Assembly (NCBI GenBank): GCA_027023265.1
Contig: JALVVV010000023.1
Location: forward strand, 1-47,394
Reading direction: 5' to 3'
DNA from: DHVE2 group archaeon
Lineage (GTDB): Archaea; Thermoplasmatota; Thermoplasmata; Thermoplasmatales; Aciduliprofundaceae
Length of the DNA: 47,394 nucleotides
Shown here piece after piece: positions 23,591 through 32,135 of this stretch. Position 1 is the stretch's first letter, and each line of letters begins with the position of its first letter. The translations under genes were made by a program, and so were the position numbers. The notes under the pieces were generated by a model. The model saw only the letters and a program-made list of their open reading frames with translations, was not told the DNA's origin and searched no databases.

Positions 23591-25312
23591 TTAATTACCT
23601 CCTTCCGATTTAGACTTTGCATATTTAGTGGCCATATATTTCTGCACCGCAAAAATACCTAAAAGATCCCTCATCAAAGGTATGGTCTTTCTATCTTCTG
23701 CCAGCCGGAGTATTTCTTCAATAAGCTCTGAATACTTTTTATCCGTCGTTTCATCCACTTTGTTAAGTATGTCGCCCCTGTCATTTTTTAGCACCGAATA
23801 TTCAAATTCTCTGAAAAATTCCACCAACTTATCCAAGTTTCCTATCTCTCGTATCTGGTACACCAAGTTTTTCTCATCCACTTCCGCTGCATAGTATCCT
23901 ATTCTGTCTCCAAGTGCGTAGCACATATCCAAAATCTTTTCATATTCCATACTTTCATCACCTCTCACATTTTTGTATATTTTCAAAAATTTCCTTAGCT
24001 CTTTGTAATTTTTAATATGAGAGCCATTTTCTTTTGTAAAATGAACATATGAGGCCTCAAATATCATATGCTCAATAGGGAAGAGAGCCAATATGTTTTT
24101 TGAGATATCCTCATAAATTGCCTTATGCTCATTTTTATTTTTCACCGCATAGTATGTATATCTCATGAAATTTTCAAAAAAACCATCTGGAACACAGCAA
24201 AGTTTATTTTTTTCTAAATTCTCTAAAAATCTAAACTCTTGAGAAAGTTTGTTATAAAACACAGAGTTATCAATAAAATTAGGATCAACATCAAATTTAA
24301 TCAGTGTGGAATTACCGATATCCCATATCAAATTTCCCTTATCTTTTACTCTTTTGTAAGTGAAATATACAACACCCAAAATCTGAGAGTGCTTCTTATT
24401 CATATATATTTCGGACATGCCGCTCATGTTTGTTTTTATGTTTTCATTTTTAACAGGCACATAATCATTATTAATGCCAAGTTTTTCTTTTATTTTTTTG
24501 AGAACTCTAAGTGAGTAGCTATCAAACATAAACACGGAAGCCCTATAGAAGTAGTTATTCAACATTCCGAGTTTATAAAACAAATCACACATAAAGCACA
24601 ACGGCTGCTTATAATTTAACCTATGATCTCTATTCACAGGTGTGGAATTTCCAAAATCGTATATCATGTTCGTAGAGTCGATGGATATTTGCTCATTTCC
24701 TTTTTCAGTAACTTTAATTGTGTACGAAGAACCACAAATGGTACATTTTTCTTTACCTTCTTTAACATCAGAGACATAGTTAGAAAGCCTTTCTTTTATC
24801 TTTTCTAACGGCAAATCTACTAACACCATTCTTTTATTCTTGTTACCATACCAGAACTGTCCTTTATTAAGATACCCCGTGTTTACCTTTTGTTCATAAA
24901 TTTCTAAAAGCTCGGAGAATTTTGTGTCATTTAATTTCTCAACGGCATATCTTTTTTGTAAATCTTTCATCCTTTCACTTCGCATAGCAAATGGCTTTAA
25001 ATTCACTTTTTTACCTTCTATCACATCACTCAAATCTTCAGAAACATACAACCTCTTGTTTTTAGTTTTTTCCATTATCTCCTCATAATAGTTGCCAATC
25101 AGAAACTTGTAAACCTGAAGTAATTCTTTCTCATCTGCATAAAATGTTAGCCCATCGGCCTCAAGTGACACCTTAATCCCACGCCAAACAATATGGTAGT
25201 CATCAATGTAATCAACCTCTACTTCTTCGTCATTTTCCAAGTACATGAAGGCATTCACGAGCCCGTTGTTGTATATGAAATCCCGCTTTTTGTACATTTT
25301 CATATTTTCCAT
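23591..25312 (-). CDS. cas8b: Cascade large subunit Cas8b (Cst1, CxxC-CxxC type)
   Basis: A 573-aa large subunit that recognises the PAM and recruits Cas3. A zinc-binding pair C190-C193 and C239-C242 (CTICG ... LCFMC), spaced by about 45 residues, is the mark of the Cst1 form. The rest is poorly conserved, rich in Lys, Tyr and Asn, and AT-rich at the DNA level. It starts at TAATG overlapping the cas6 stop, with GGAGGG upstream. Assignment rests on the CxxC pairs and operon position. Confidence 0.88.
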   Translation of the reverse strand: MENMKMYKKRDFIYNNGLVNAFMYLENDEEVEVDYIDDYHIVWRGIKVSLEADGLTFYADEKELLQVYKFLIGNYYEEIMEKTKNKRLYVSEDLSDVIEGKKVNLKPFAMRSERMKDLQKRYAVEKLNDTKFSELLEIYEQKVNTGYLNKGQFWYGNKNKRMVLVDLPLEKIKERLSNYVSDVKEGKEKCTICGSSYTIKVTEKGNEQISIDSTNMIYDFGNSTPVNRDHRLNYKQPLCFMCDLFYKLGMLNNYFYRASVFMFDSYSLRVLKKIKEKLGINNDYVPVKNENIKTNMSGMSEIYMNKKHSQILGVVYFTYKRVKDKGNLIWDIGNSTLIKFDVDPNFIDNSVFYNKLSQEFRFLENLEKNKLCCVPDGFFENFMRYTYYAVKNKNEHKAIYEDISKNILALFPIEHMIFEASYVHFTKENGSHIKNYKELRKFLKIYKNVRGDESMEYEKILDMCYALGDRIGYYAAEVDEKNLVYQIREIGNLDKLVEFFREFEYSVLKNDRGDILNKVDETTDKKYSELIEEILRLAEDRKTIPLMRDLLGIFAVQKYMATKYAKSKSEGGN

Positions 25313-26028
25313 TACTTTCCCTCCTTCTTGGGATTCACAAAACCAAATCCGAGAGAGTTCTTCTCCCCCAAGCCAGTATCCATTAGAAACTTATAAAACT
25401 TTCTATCACCTTTATCAATATATAACTTTTTCATAGATTTCCATATTGAGCCAATTATAGCAAATTCATCTTCATCCTTTTTTAGACTAACCACAACTTC
25501 TTTTCGGAATTGCAGCGCATCGAAGAGCGGCTCTTCCATCTCAAATTCATCATCGTAGAAAGCGTTGTATTTCTTAACAGCATTTTCTCTCAGGCGATTG
25601 AGAAAAAAGCGCAAATCATCGTTTCTCTTGAAAGAAACATATGTACCTCGAGTATTATCTTTGTAAAGAACCACAGGACTGCCAGTCTCGAAAACATTTT
25701 TTAGCGGCAAACTGAATTTTTTCACTTCGTCTATTTTAAATGCCTCATCCGAGAGATACAAATACCTGTTTTTCTTGAATTGGTGATACCAAGTGTTTAT
25801 TAGACCATAGTTCGGCGATGACACTATCAGCGTTTTTCTCTTCCCAGGGTAAAAATCGTTAGCGGGAAAAATGTCGGAAAACGAGAAAAATTTGAATCCT
25901 CTCTTTCTGTGCAACTCCTCGTACTTTGTACCCTTGAGAAATGAGTAAAGCATACCCTGTATGGTGTGCTTGTTTATCTTGCTAAAAGGAACATGCCTCA
26001 CCGATTCAAATCTTAACAGCACCCTCAT
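25312..26028 (-). CDS. cas6: crRNA-processing endoribonuclease Cas6
   Basis: A 238-aa RAMP protein that cuts pre-crRNA inside the repeats. The C-terminal glycine-rich loop GLGEKNSLGFGFVNP is diagnostic. The histidine in INKHTIQGMLYSFL near the N-terminus is a candidate catalytic residue. It is the first gene of the cas operon. ATG at 26028 lies 27 nt after a TTTATATAA box, so the mRNA is probably leaderless. A TTG one codon earlier is less likely. Confidence 0.92.
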   Translation of the reverse strand: MRVLLRFESVRHVPFSKINKHTIQGMLYSFLKGTKYEELHRKRGFKFFSFSDIFPANDFYPGKRKTLIVSSPNYGLINTWYHQFKKNRYLYLSDEAFKIDEVKKFSLPLKNVFETGSPVVLYKDNTRGTYVSFKRNDDLRFFLNRLRENAVKKYNAFYDDEFEMEEPLFDALQFRKEVVVSLKKDEDEFAIIGSIWKSMKKLYIDKGDRKFYKFLMDTGLGEKNSLGFGFVNPKKEGK

Positions 26029-26049
26029 CAAGAAAAGGAGACACTGATA

Positions 26050-26058
26050 TTATATAAA
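26050..26058 (-). promoter_or_regulatory. TATA box of the cas operon
   Basis: TTTATATAA is centred 27 nt before the cas6 ATG. It is the only strong promoter seen for the eight-gene operon, and is back to back with the nadM promoter about 50 nt away. Confidence 0.6.
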
Positions 26059-26103
26059 TCTCACTCCGAACATTCAAAAACAAGCTCTAATTCATTTAGG
26101 GAA

Positions 26104-26113
26104 ACATTTATTT
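26104..26113 (+). promoter_or_regulatory. TATA-like box of nadM
   Basis: ACATTTATTT is centred 27 nt before the nadM ATG, giving a leaderless transcript. Confidence 0.45.
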
Positions 26114-26135
26114 CAAGCACCGCATACACGGGGTT

Positions 26136-26648
26136 ATGAGAGCATTGCTTATAGGTAGGTTCCAGCCATTTCACAACGGGCACATGGAAGTGGTAAAGTA
26201 CATAGTTTCAAAATACCGGGCGCTAATAATAGGAATAGGAAGCGCTCAGTACTCGCACACGATTAACGACCCTTTTACAGCTGGGGAGCGCCATCTCATG
26301 ATTTCCAGGAGCCTGGAAGATGCAGGGATACACAACTACTATTTAGTGCCAATTGAAGACCTGCACCGTAACTCCATATGGGTATCCCACGTGGAGTCAA
26401 TAGCACCTCCATTCGACGTGGTTTTTGCCAACAACCCGCTCACAAAGCGCCTGTTCTACGAGAGGGGATACAAGGTAGAAACCCCGCCTTTTTACGACCG
26501 CTCCAAGTACTCGGGCAAGGAGGTGCGCAGGCGCATAATGTTAGGAGAGAACTGGGAGCATCTGGTACCTGAAAAAGTAGTCGAAACCATAAAAGAAATC
26601 GACGGCATATCAAGATTGAAAGCTCTGGCACAGAGCGATGACGAGTGA
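26136..26648 (+). CDS. nadM: Nicotinamide-nucleotide adenylyltransferase
   Basis: A 170-aa enzyme of the archaeal NadM type that adenylylates NMN or nicotinate mononucleotide. The HxGH-family motif is GRFQPFHNGH (H13, H16). The late SGKEVRRRI replaces ISSxxIR. DRSKYSGKEVRRRI with DPFTAGERHLMI matches archaeal NMNAT. It supplies the step between PncB and NadE, which are encoded elsewhere in the window. Confidence 0.92.
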   Translation: MRALLIGRFQPFHNGHMEVVKYIVSKYRALIIGIGSAQYSHTINDPFTAGERHLMISRSLEDAGIHNYYLVPIEDLHRNSIWVSHVESIAPPFDVVFANNPLTKRLFYERGYKVETPPFYDRSKYSGKEVRRRIMLGENWEHLVPEKVVETIKEIDGISRLKALAQSDDE

Positions 26649-26710
26649 TTGCACATTTGTGTCCAAAAACCTTTTTATCTTGCACAGATATGCGCACTGC
26701 GGTGATTGAT

Positions 26711-27163
26711 ATGAAGATTTGCATTGCATCGGAAACAAATGGCGGACTTGAGGATATGGTAAGCTCCGTGTTCGGAAGGTGCTCAGCATTCACTGTCGTG
26801 GAGGTGGATGGCACAGAGATAAAAAACGTTTACGTGATTACAAATCCCGGAGCGCAAGCGTCTGGGGGCGCGGGAATTCAGGCGGCGCAAACCGTTATAA
26901 ACGAGGGATGCAACGCGGTGATTTCAAGTTCAATCGGGCCAAATTCAGGAGAGGTGTTCCGCATGGGAGGCGTGAGAATGTACGCTGCGCCGGGGATGAG
27001 AATTGGAGACGCAGTACAGAAACTAATACGTGGAGAGCTCCCAGAAATAAACCCTCAGGGCGGCATGGGTGCCGGCCGTGGCATGGGCGGTGGCAGAGGC
27101 ATGGGAGGAGGTCGAGGTATGGGCAGAGGTAGAGGACGTGGTATGGGACGCGGCGGATGGTGA
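26711..27163 (+). CDS. NifX/NifB-C-like (dinitrogenase cofactor domain) protein with Gly-Arg-Met tail
   Basis: A 150-aa protein. Residues 1-115 resemble the NifX/NafY cofactor-binding fold (MKICIASETNGGLEDMVSSVFGRCSAFTVVEV, NPGAQASGGAGIQAAQ, GCNAVISSSIGPNSGEVF). The last 33 residues are almost only Gly, Met and Arg in GRGMGG-type repeats. The domain binds Fe-S or FeMo-type clusters in nitrogen fixers, but no nif gene is near. GGTGAT sits 5 nt before the ATG. It heads an operon with two ferredoxin-containing ATPases, suggesting Fe-S cluster handling (inference). Confidence 0.82.
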   Translation: MKICIASETNGGLEDMVSSVFGRCSAFTVVEVDGTEIKNVYVITNPGAQASGGAGIQAAQTVINEGCNAVISSSIGPNSGEVFRMGGVRMYAAPGMRIGDAVQKLIRGELPEINPQGGMGAGRGMGGGRGMGGGRGMGRGRGRGMGRGGW

Positions 27164-27168
27164 GTACC

Positions 27169-28032
27169 ATGAAGCTCACGGTCACCGGCGGTAAAGGAGG
27201 CACCGGTAAAAGTACGGTAGCTACCAATCTTGCTTGGGCCCTTTCTAAAAAATACCATGTGGTCCTCGTGGACGCCGACGTGGAATGTCCGGATGACCAC
27301 ATTCTTCTCTCCACAAATCTGAGCGAGGAGGAAGATGTGCACCTGTTCAAGCCTAAGTTTGATTACAAAAAATGCACTGCCTGCGGACTCTGCGTGGAGA
27401 ACTGCAGTGAGCACGCTTTGGTAAAATTCAAGGAAGGATACCCTTTCCTCATGCCAACTCTCTGCTCGGGGTGCCGCACCTGCCAGCTGGTTTGCCCAGA
27501 AGAAGGTGCAATACTGGACGATTACCGGTTCGTCGGTAATACTTATCACGTGAAGGTGCACGATAAATTGGAGCTCGTAACAGGATTGCTGGGCGAGGGA
27601 GAAGAGAGGTCATATCCAATAGTTCTGGCAGCGAGGAGACGAGCCATGAGCATCCCAGCAGACATTCATCTTTTCGATACAATGCCAGGCACCGGCAATC
27701 ATGTGGCTGCAGCAATCGAGGACTCAAAGATTGTGATTGCAGTATCCGAACCCACTCCTCTTGGGGAGCACGACCTGGAGATGATTCTCAAGCTGCTTAA
27801 AAAATTGGACCTAAAAGCGTGGCTCGTGATAAACCGCAGCGATTTGGGAAGCACGGAGAAACATAGAGAAATAGCCGAGAAATACGGCGCAGAAATAATC
27901 GCAGAGATCCCCATGAATAAAGAGATCTTGGACAGTTACGTATCTGGAGTTCCCGTAGTTGAAAAATACCCAGACGGGGAAGCTGCAAAGATTTTTGACA
28001 GTATCGTTAAAAGAGTAGAGGAGGTGATGTGA
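27169..28032 (+). CDS. MinD/ParA-type ATPase with two 4Fe-4S motifs (first copy)
   Basis: A 287-aa protein. It has a deviant Walker A GGKGGTGKST (about residues 7-16) and a VVLVDADVECPD switch. An inserted ferredoxin domain at about residues 65-110 carries CTACGLCVENC and CSGCRTCQLVC. The NifH/Mrp-like ATPase core resumes (DTMPGTGNHVAAAIEDS, VSEPTPLGEHDLEM). Such paired ATPases are thought to act in cluster assembly or electron transfer. GGTGAG 7 nt before ATG 27169 decides the start. An ATG four codons earlier overlaps the previous stop. Confidence 0.85.
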   Translation: MKLTVTGGKGGTGKSTVATNLAWALSKKYHVVLVDADVECPDDHILLSTNLSEEEDVHLFKPKFDYKKCTACGLCVENCSEHALVKFKEGYPFLMPTLCSGCRTCQLVCPEEGAILDDYRFVGNTYHVKVHDKLELVTGLLGEGEERSYPIVLAARRRAMSIPADIHLFDTMPGTGNHVAAAIEDSKIVIAVSEPTPLGEHDLEMILKLLKKLDLKAWLVINRSDLGSTEKHREIAEKYGAEIIAEIPMNKEILDSYVSGVPVVEKYPDGEAAKIFDSIVKRVEEVM

Positions 28033-28902
28033 ATGGAAATAGTGATTGCAAGTGGCAAAGGAGGGGTTGGAAAAAGCACAATTACGGGCTCATTAATTTC
28101 ACTTCTCAGCAAAGACTTTAGGCTCGGTGCAGTTGATGCGGACGCCGAGGCGCCAAACCTTCACATAATATTCAATGTTCGCGAGTGGGATTGGGAAGAG
28201 GAATTTTCCGATGCAAAAACCGCCGAGATCAGCGACTCGTGCATAAACTGCGGTCTTTGCGACAATGTATGCGTTTACGAGGCTATTTATGTGGATGGAC
28301 ATCGCAGAATAAAACAATATCTCTGCGAGGGTTGCGGTGCCTGCAAGGCAGTTTGCCCCGTGGATGCAATAACCATAAGCGATGCGATTTCTGGATGGTT
28401 GAGAACAGGAAAAACAAGGTACGGCCCTCTGGTCAGCGCAGAGTTAGATGTTGGGAAGCCCAACAGCGGGAAATTGGTTACCGAAGAGAAAAAGATTGCA
28501 AGGGGATGGAGAGATAAAGGAGAAATTGACCACATTATAGTGGACGCAGCAGCGGGTATAGGGTGCCAGGTAATTTCTTCCGTGAGTGGTGCGAATTTAG
28601 TAATTCTGGTAGGTGAACCGACCCCTTCGAGCTTGAGCGATATGAAGAGAATGCACGGGTTAGCGAAGCATTTTGGTATCGAAACAAAGATGATTATCAA
28701 CAAATACGGGCTCAACGAAGGCTATAATGGATTGGAAGAATTCGCAAAGGAAAACAATATTGAGATCATTGGCCGCGTACCATACGATTCATCGGTGCCC
28801 AAGGCGCTCAATGCCATGATGCCGCTGGTTGAATTTGCTCCCGATTCCAAGGCAAGTAAGGCTATTAAAGAAATTGCAGACGTGGTTAAGGGGTGGTTGT
28901 GA
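28033..28902 (+). CDS. MinD/ParA-type ATPase with two 4Fe-4S motifs (second copy)
   Basis: A 289-aa paralog of the preceding protein with the same layout: GKGGVGKST, DADAEAPN, an inserted ferredoxin domain (CINCGLCDNVC, CEGCGACKAVC), and DAAAGIGCQVISSVSGAN with GEPTPSSLSDMKRM. It begins on the base after the stop of its partner, so the two probably form a heterodimer. The next gene overlaps its stop (TGATG). Confidence 0.86.
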   Translation: MEIVIASGKGGVGKSTITGSLISLLSKDFRLGAVDADAEAPNLHIIFNVREWDWEEEFSDAKTAEISDSCINCGLCDNVCVYEAIYVDGHRRIKQYLCEGCGACKAVCPVDAITISDAISGWLRTGKTRYGPLVSAELDVGKPNSGKLVTEEKKIARGWRDKGEIDHIIVDAAAGIGCQVISSVSGANLVILVGEPTPSSLSDMKRMHGLAKHFGIETKMIINKYGLNEGYNGLEEFAKENNIEIIGRVPYDSSVPKALNAMMPLVEFAPDSKASKAIKEIADVVKGWL

Positions 28903-29279
28903 TGTACGAAAAAGAAATAATCGCGTACATGCTGAAAGAGTGCGGAGGCCTGCATTCTTACTATGTGTCGAGAATTGCGGCACTATTGGACATCGAGTAT
29001 CTGAAAGAAAAAGGAAAAAAATTGACCGACTTTGACTACAAGAAGATGCAGTACGGTTTTTACAGCGAGAAAATACCCGCAACGATAAAGTCATTGGACG
29101 TGGAGAAGGTTGAAGATGAGAACGGAAAATACATGAAACTGAAAAACGAGAACATCGAAATTAATTTACCGGAAGAGATAAAGAGCAAAATCAACAAAAT
29201 ACTGGACGAAATATGCGAGCTAAGCGACGATGATATAAACAGGAAGGTCATCGAATCACCATACTACGAAAAACTGTGA
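28902..29279 (+). CDS. SocA/Panacea-like (DUF4065-type) protein
   Basis: A 125-aa protein resembling the SocA/Panacea fold in the stretch LLDIEYLKEKGKKLTDFDYKKMQYGFYSEKI. In bacteria this fold is often an antitoxin or a substrate-presenting partner for proteases. The likeness is to the central motif only. The first ATG, at 28902, overlaps the stop of the ATPase before it, so it is in the same operon. No toxin-like gene is beside it. Its role with the ATPases is unknown. Confidence 0.55.
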   Translation: MYEKEIIAYMLKECGGLHSYYVSRIAALLDIEYLKEKGKKLTDFDYKKMQYGFYSEKIPATIKSLDVEKVEDENGKYMKLKNENIEINLPEEIKSKINKILDEICELSDDDINRKVIESPYYEKL

Positions 29280-29315
29280 AGGCAAACTATAAATCGCAGG
29301 GATAAATGTACCAAT

Positions 29316-29582
29316 ATGGATGAAAAGAAGATCATGGAAGAGCTTACGCTATTAAAAAGAGAAGTTGAAAATCTAAAAGAGGAAAAAAAGAGCATTACAC
29401 CGCACAAGCACTGCCTCAACTGCGGCATAGCCATTCCACCTGACAAGACGTTTTGCTCTAAGAAATGTGAGGAGCAGTGGAACGCCATGCTAAAAAAGAA
29501 GAAAATTAATCTTTACGTATGGATGGCATTCATGGCAATTCTGATAGTCCTGCTATTTGTGGGCATGGGCGGAGGACTATGA
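29316..29582 (+). CDS. DUF2116-like Zn-ribbon membrane protein with coiled coil
   Basis: An 88-aa protein in three parts: a coiled coil (about residues 1-28, KKIMEELTLLKREVENLKEE); a zinc ribbon with CLNCG and CSKKC (about residues 34-50); and a C-terminal transmembrane helix (YVWMAFMAILIVLLFVGMGGG). This is typical of archaeal DUF2116. A CTATAAATC box 26 nt before the ATG suggests a leaderless mRNA. It overlaps the next gene by ATGA. Confidence 0.72.
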   Translation: MDEKKIMEELTLLKREVENLKEEKKSITPHKHCLNCGIAIPPDKTFCSKKCEEQWNAMLKKKKINLYVWMAFMAILIVLLFVGMGGGL

Positions 29583-30532
29583 AGGTCGTGCTTGGAGGTA
29601 CATTCGAGTTTCTCCACAAGGCACATCGCGCCCTAATAAACAAAGCATTTGAAATAGGTTCAGAGGTAACCATTGGCATAACTGCAGATGGATTCAAAAA
29701 AGGTGTGAGCAGGAGCTACGAAGAAAGAGCCAAAATAGTAGAAAAATACGTGCAGAGATTAGGGAAAAAATACAAGATTGTCAAAATCAAGGACATTTAT
29801 GGGCCAACGCTTGAAGAGGATTTTGATGCAATTGTGGTCTCTTCAGAAACAATGGAAAATGCAGAGAAAATAAATGAAGAGCGAAAAAAAAGAGGCCTGA
29901 AAAAGATGAAAATCGTGCACATACCCATTATTGTGGCAGAAGACCTCATGCCCATATCTTCGAGAAGAATTAGGACAGGAGAGATAGACGAGGAAGGCAA
30001 GAGATTAAAACCAATGAGGGTAGGCATTGGCTCGGAGAACCCGTCAAAAATCAAAGCTGTCCAGATGGTTTTTTCCCGAATTTTCAAGTTTGAAATAGAA
30101 TACATACCGGTAGCGGTGGATTCAGGAGTTCCCCCCCAGCCGTTTGGCGACGAAACAGTACAGGGAGCGATTAACAGGGCAAAAAAAATAAATGGCATGG
30201 ATTACGCGGTGGGCATAGAAGCAGGGCTCTTTTACGAGAAACTAATAGATAATTACTTAGACCGAGCGTACTGTGCAATCATCGACAAGTACGGAAGAAT
30301 GACGCTTGGTCACTCCGGTGGATTCACTTACCCGCCGGAAATAATGGACATGGTCAGAGAGGGCATGGAAGTCGGTGAGGCAATGGAAAAAGTATCGGGA
30401 ATCAAAGAAATAAAGAAAAAGATGGGAGCAATAGGGTTTTTGAGCAAAGGTCTGATAAACCGCGACGAGTTCAACGCACAGGCGGTACTTATGGCAATGC
30501 TTCCAAGGATAAGTTCCGAGCTTTACTTCTGA
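29579..30532 (+). CDS. coaD: Fusion of phosphopantetheine adenylyltransferase and inosine/xanthosine triphosphatase
   Basis: A 317-aa two-domain protein. Residues 1-150 are an archaeal CoaD (GGTFEFLHKAH in the HxGH position, with Ala for Gly; ISSRRIRTGEID). It makes dephospho-CoA from phosphopantetheine. From about 155 onward is a DUF84/YjjX-type NTPase (GIGSENPSKIKAVQMVFSR, VAVDSGVPPQPFGDE, GIEAGLFYE, GHSGGFTYPPE) that removes ITP or XTP. The linker is very short (GKRLKPMR). The start is set by overlap with the gene before. The end overlaps the convergent aminotransferase gene by 10 nt. Confidence 0.85.
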   Translation: MKVVLGGTFEFLHKAHRALINKAFEIGSEVTIGITADGFKKGVSRSYEERAKIVEKYVQRLGKKYKIVKIKDIYGPTLEEDFDAIVVSSETMENAEKINEERKKRGLKKMKIVHIPIIVAEDLMPISSRRIRTGEIDEEGKRLKPMRVGIGSENPSKIKAVQMVFSRIFKFEIEYIPVAVDSGVPPQPFGDETVQGAINRAKKINGMDYAVGIEAGLFYEKLIDNYLDRAYCAIIDKYGRMTLGHSGGFTYPPEIMDMVREGMEVGEAMEKVSGIKEIKKKMGAIGFLSKGLINRDEFNAQAVLMAMLPRISSELYF

Positions 30533-32121
30533 GCTCTTTCTTTCATGTACTCCTTGTGATATCTATCCAGTAATTTTCTTATTGTTTGTCCAATTTTAAG
30601 GTAATCCACCTCGCGCAGGTTTGCAAGAGACACGCGAGCAGAGGGGTGCTTTGCATCAAATCCTTTGCCGGGAAGAAGAACCACGTGTGCGTACTCTGCC
30701 AAATGCACTATGAACTCTCCGGGCGGAATCTTCTCAACAAACCACCTTGCAAAATCACGGCCGTAAAGCTGCTCACCAAGTTTCTCAGCGTCTATGAGCG
30801 TGTAGTAGTATGCGTTATTTTCATCAGTTGGCTGCTCCACACCAAGGCCACGATAAAGCGCTTTGTATCTCCTCCTAATCACACGCTTTGCCGCTCTCTT
30901 GTATTTTTCCTCTTCGTCCATAAGTGCATAAAGAGCAAAGAGCACCATCTGAACCTGCTGAGGCGTGGACAATCCTGCTGTGTGTCTCAAAGCTACGGTA
31001 CGGCTATCAGCCACAATACGGTCTATGAATTTCAGCTTTCTTGGTTCTGGTGTCACGGGAGAGTATCGATCATTCAATTCCTGCTGAATATCATCTGGCA
31101 ATTTTCTTATAAGGCGATCCACAACATTGTGCTCGTGCATCCCAATCACGCCAAGGCGCCAACCCGTGGCGCCGAAGTACTTGGAGAAGGAGTAAACCAA
31201 AATGGTGTTGTGCGGAAGCACAGCATAAACAGATTTGAAATTATCAGCAAAAGTACCATACACATCATCGGTAATGATGATTAAGTCTCTGCGCTTTTTC
31301 TCCACAATTTCTTTTAATTTGCTTAAAGTGCGTGAATTAGCTTTCACAGAAGTGGGATTGCCAGGGTTTACCATGAAAAACGCCTTTATCCCGTGGTCAA
31401 GAAGTTTCTCCAACTCACTTTCGGGTATTTGAAATCCCTGCTCCTCATCGGCGAAAATCTCCACTATTTCAAAGCGATAAGTATCCAGCTTTGGAATTTC
31501 AAGATACGGAGAGAATATTGGCACTGCAAGGGCTATTTTATCACCCTCATTTAGCAGGAAATTGGATTTCAATGATTCAAATAAATATGTCATGGCCGCG
31601 GTACCGCCCTCCACTGCAAAAAGATCAGTTACCCCTACTAAATCGTGTCCTGCACCCATTTCTTTGAGAAGATATCTTTCAACGATTTTCTCACCCAATT
31701 TTAGCATTCTCACTGGCTCTGGATAATTGCAGCCAAGATATCCCTGCACCATCTCGTGCAAGAACTCGCTCCCGGAAAATCCGAGATAATCCTTAACATA
31801 GCTCACCGCAGAGCTCAGAAATTGCATTCCCTTCTCACCCATGTGATTTCTGACAAATATTTCAAATCTTGCCTCTATTCCATCAACATCGCTATGACCA
31901 CCAATCAGACCGTCCATGTATCCAAAATGCCGCTCAGCTTCGCTAAGGGCAAACTCGCCCAGCTGTGAGAATGCATACCTCGGAATGAGAGCGAGAAAAT
32001 TTGGGTTTCCCCGGCCGGCATTGAGCATCATTCGCTCGGATTTTCGGCTCGCTATCTTGATCAGAAGATCCTTTAATTCAAAAGGGCTCAGCTTCTCAAA
32101 CTCTATCTCGCTTATATTCAT
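30523..32121 (-). CDS. asd: Aspartate 4-decarboxylase (aspartate aminotransferase-like, PLP)
   Basis: A 532-aa fold-type I PLP enzyme converting aspartate to alanine and CO2, often with aminotransferase activity. LNAGRGNPNFLALIPRYAF near the start and the unusual length, against about 400 aa in plain aminotransferases, point to this family. The PLP lysine is K314 in SFSKYFGATGWRLG; the NPGNPTS and DDVYGTF motifs precede it. GAGGT 6-7 nt before ATG 32121 decides the start; an ATG six codons earlier overlaps the peptidase stop. It is in an operon with the M20 peptidase. Confidence 0.82.
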   Translation of the reverse strand: MNISEIEFEKLSPFELKDLLIKIASRKSERMMLNAGRGNPNFLALIPRYAFSQLGEFALSEAERHFGYMDGLIGGHSDVDGIEARFEIFVRNHMGEKGMQFLSSAVSYVKDYLGFSGSEFLHEMVQGYLGCNYPEPVRMLKLGEKIVERYLLKEMGAGHDLVGVTDLFAVEGGTAAMTYLFESLKSNFLLNEGDKIALAVPIFSPYLEIPKLDTYRFEIVEIFADEEQGFQIPESELEKLLDHGIKAFFMVNPGNPTSVKANSRTLSKLKEIVEKKRRDLIIITDDVYGTFADNFKSVYAVLPHNTILVYSFSKYFGATGWRLGVIGMHEHNVVDRLIRKLPDDIQQELNDRYSPVTPEPRKLKFIDRIVADSRTVALRHTAGLSTPQQVQMVLFALYALMDEEEKYKRAAKRVIRRRYKALYRGLGVEQPTDENNAYYYTLIDAEKLGEQLYGRDFARWFVEKIPPGEFIVHLAEYAHVVLLPGKGFDAKHPSARVSLANLREVDYLKIGQTIRKLLDRYHKEYMKERAQK

Positions 32122-32135
32122 AATACTACCTCGAT

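Noticed and set aside
30586-31284. Plus-strand 232-aa frame inside the aspartate 4-decarboxylase gene
   Set aside because: Antisense shadow; composition and lack of start signals argue against a gene.
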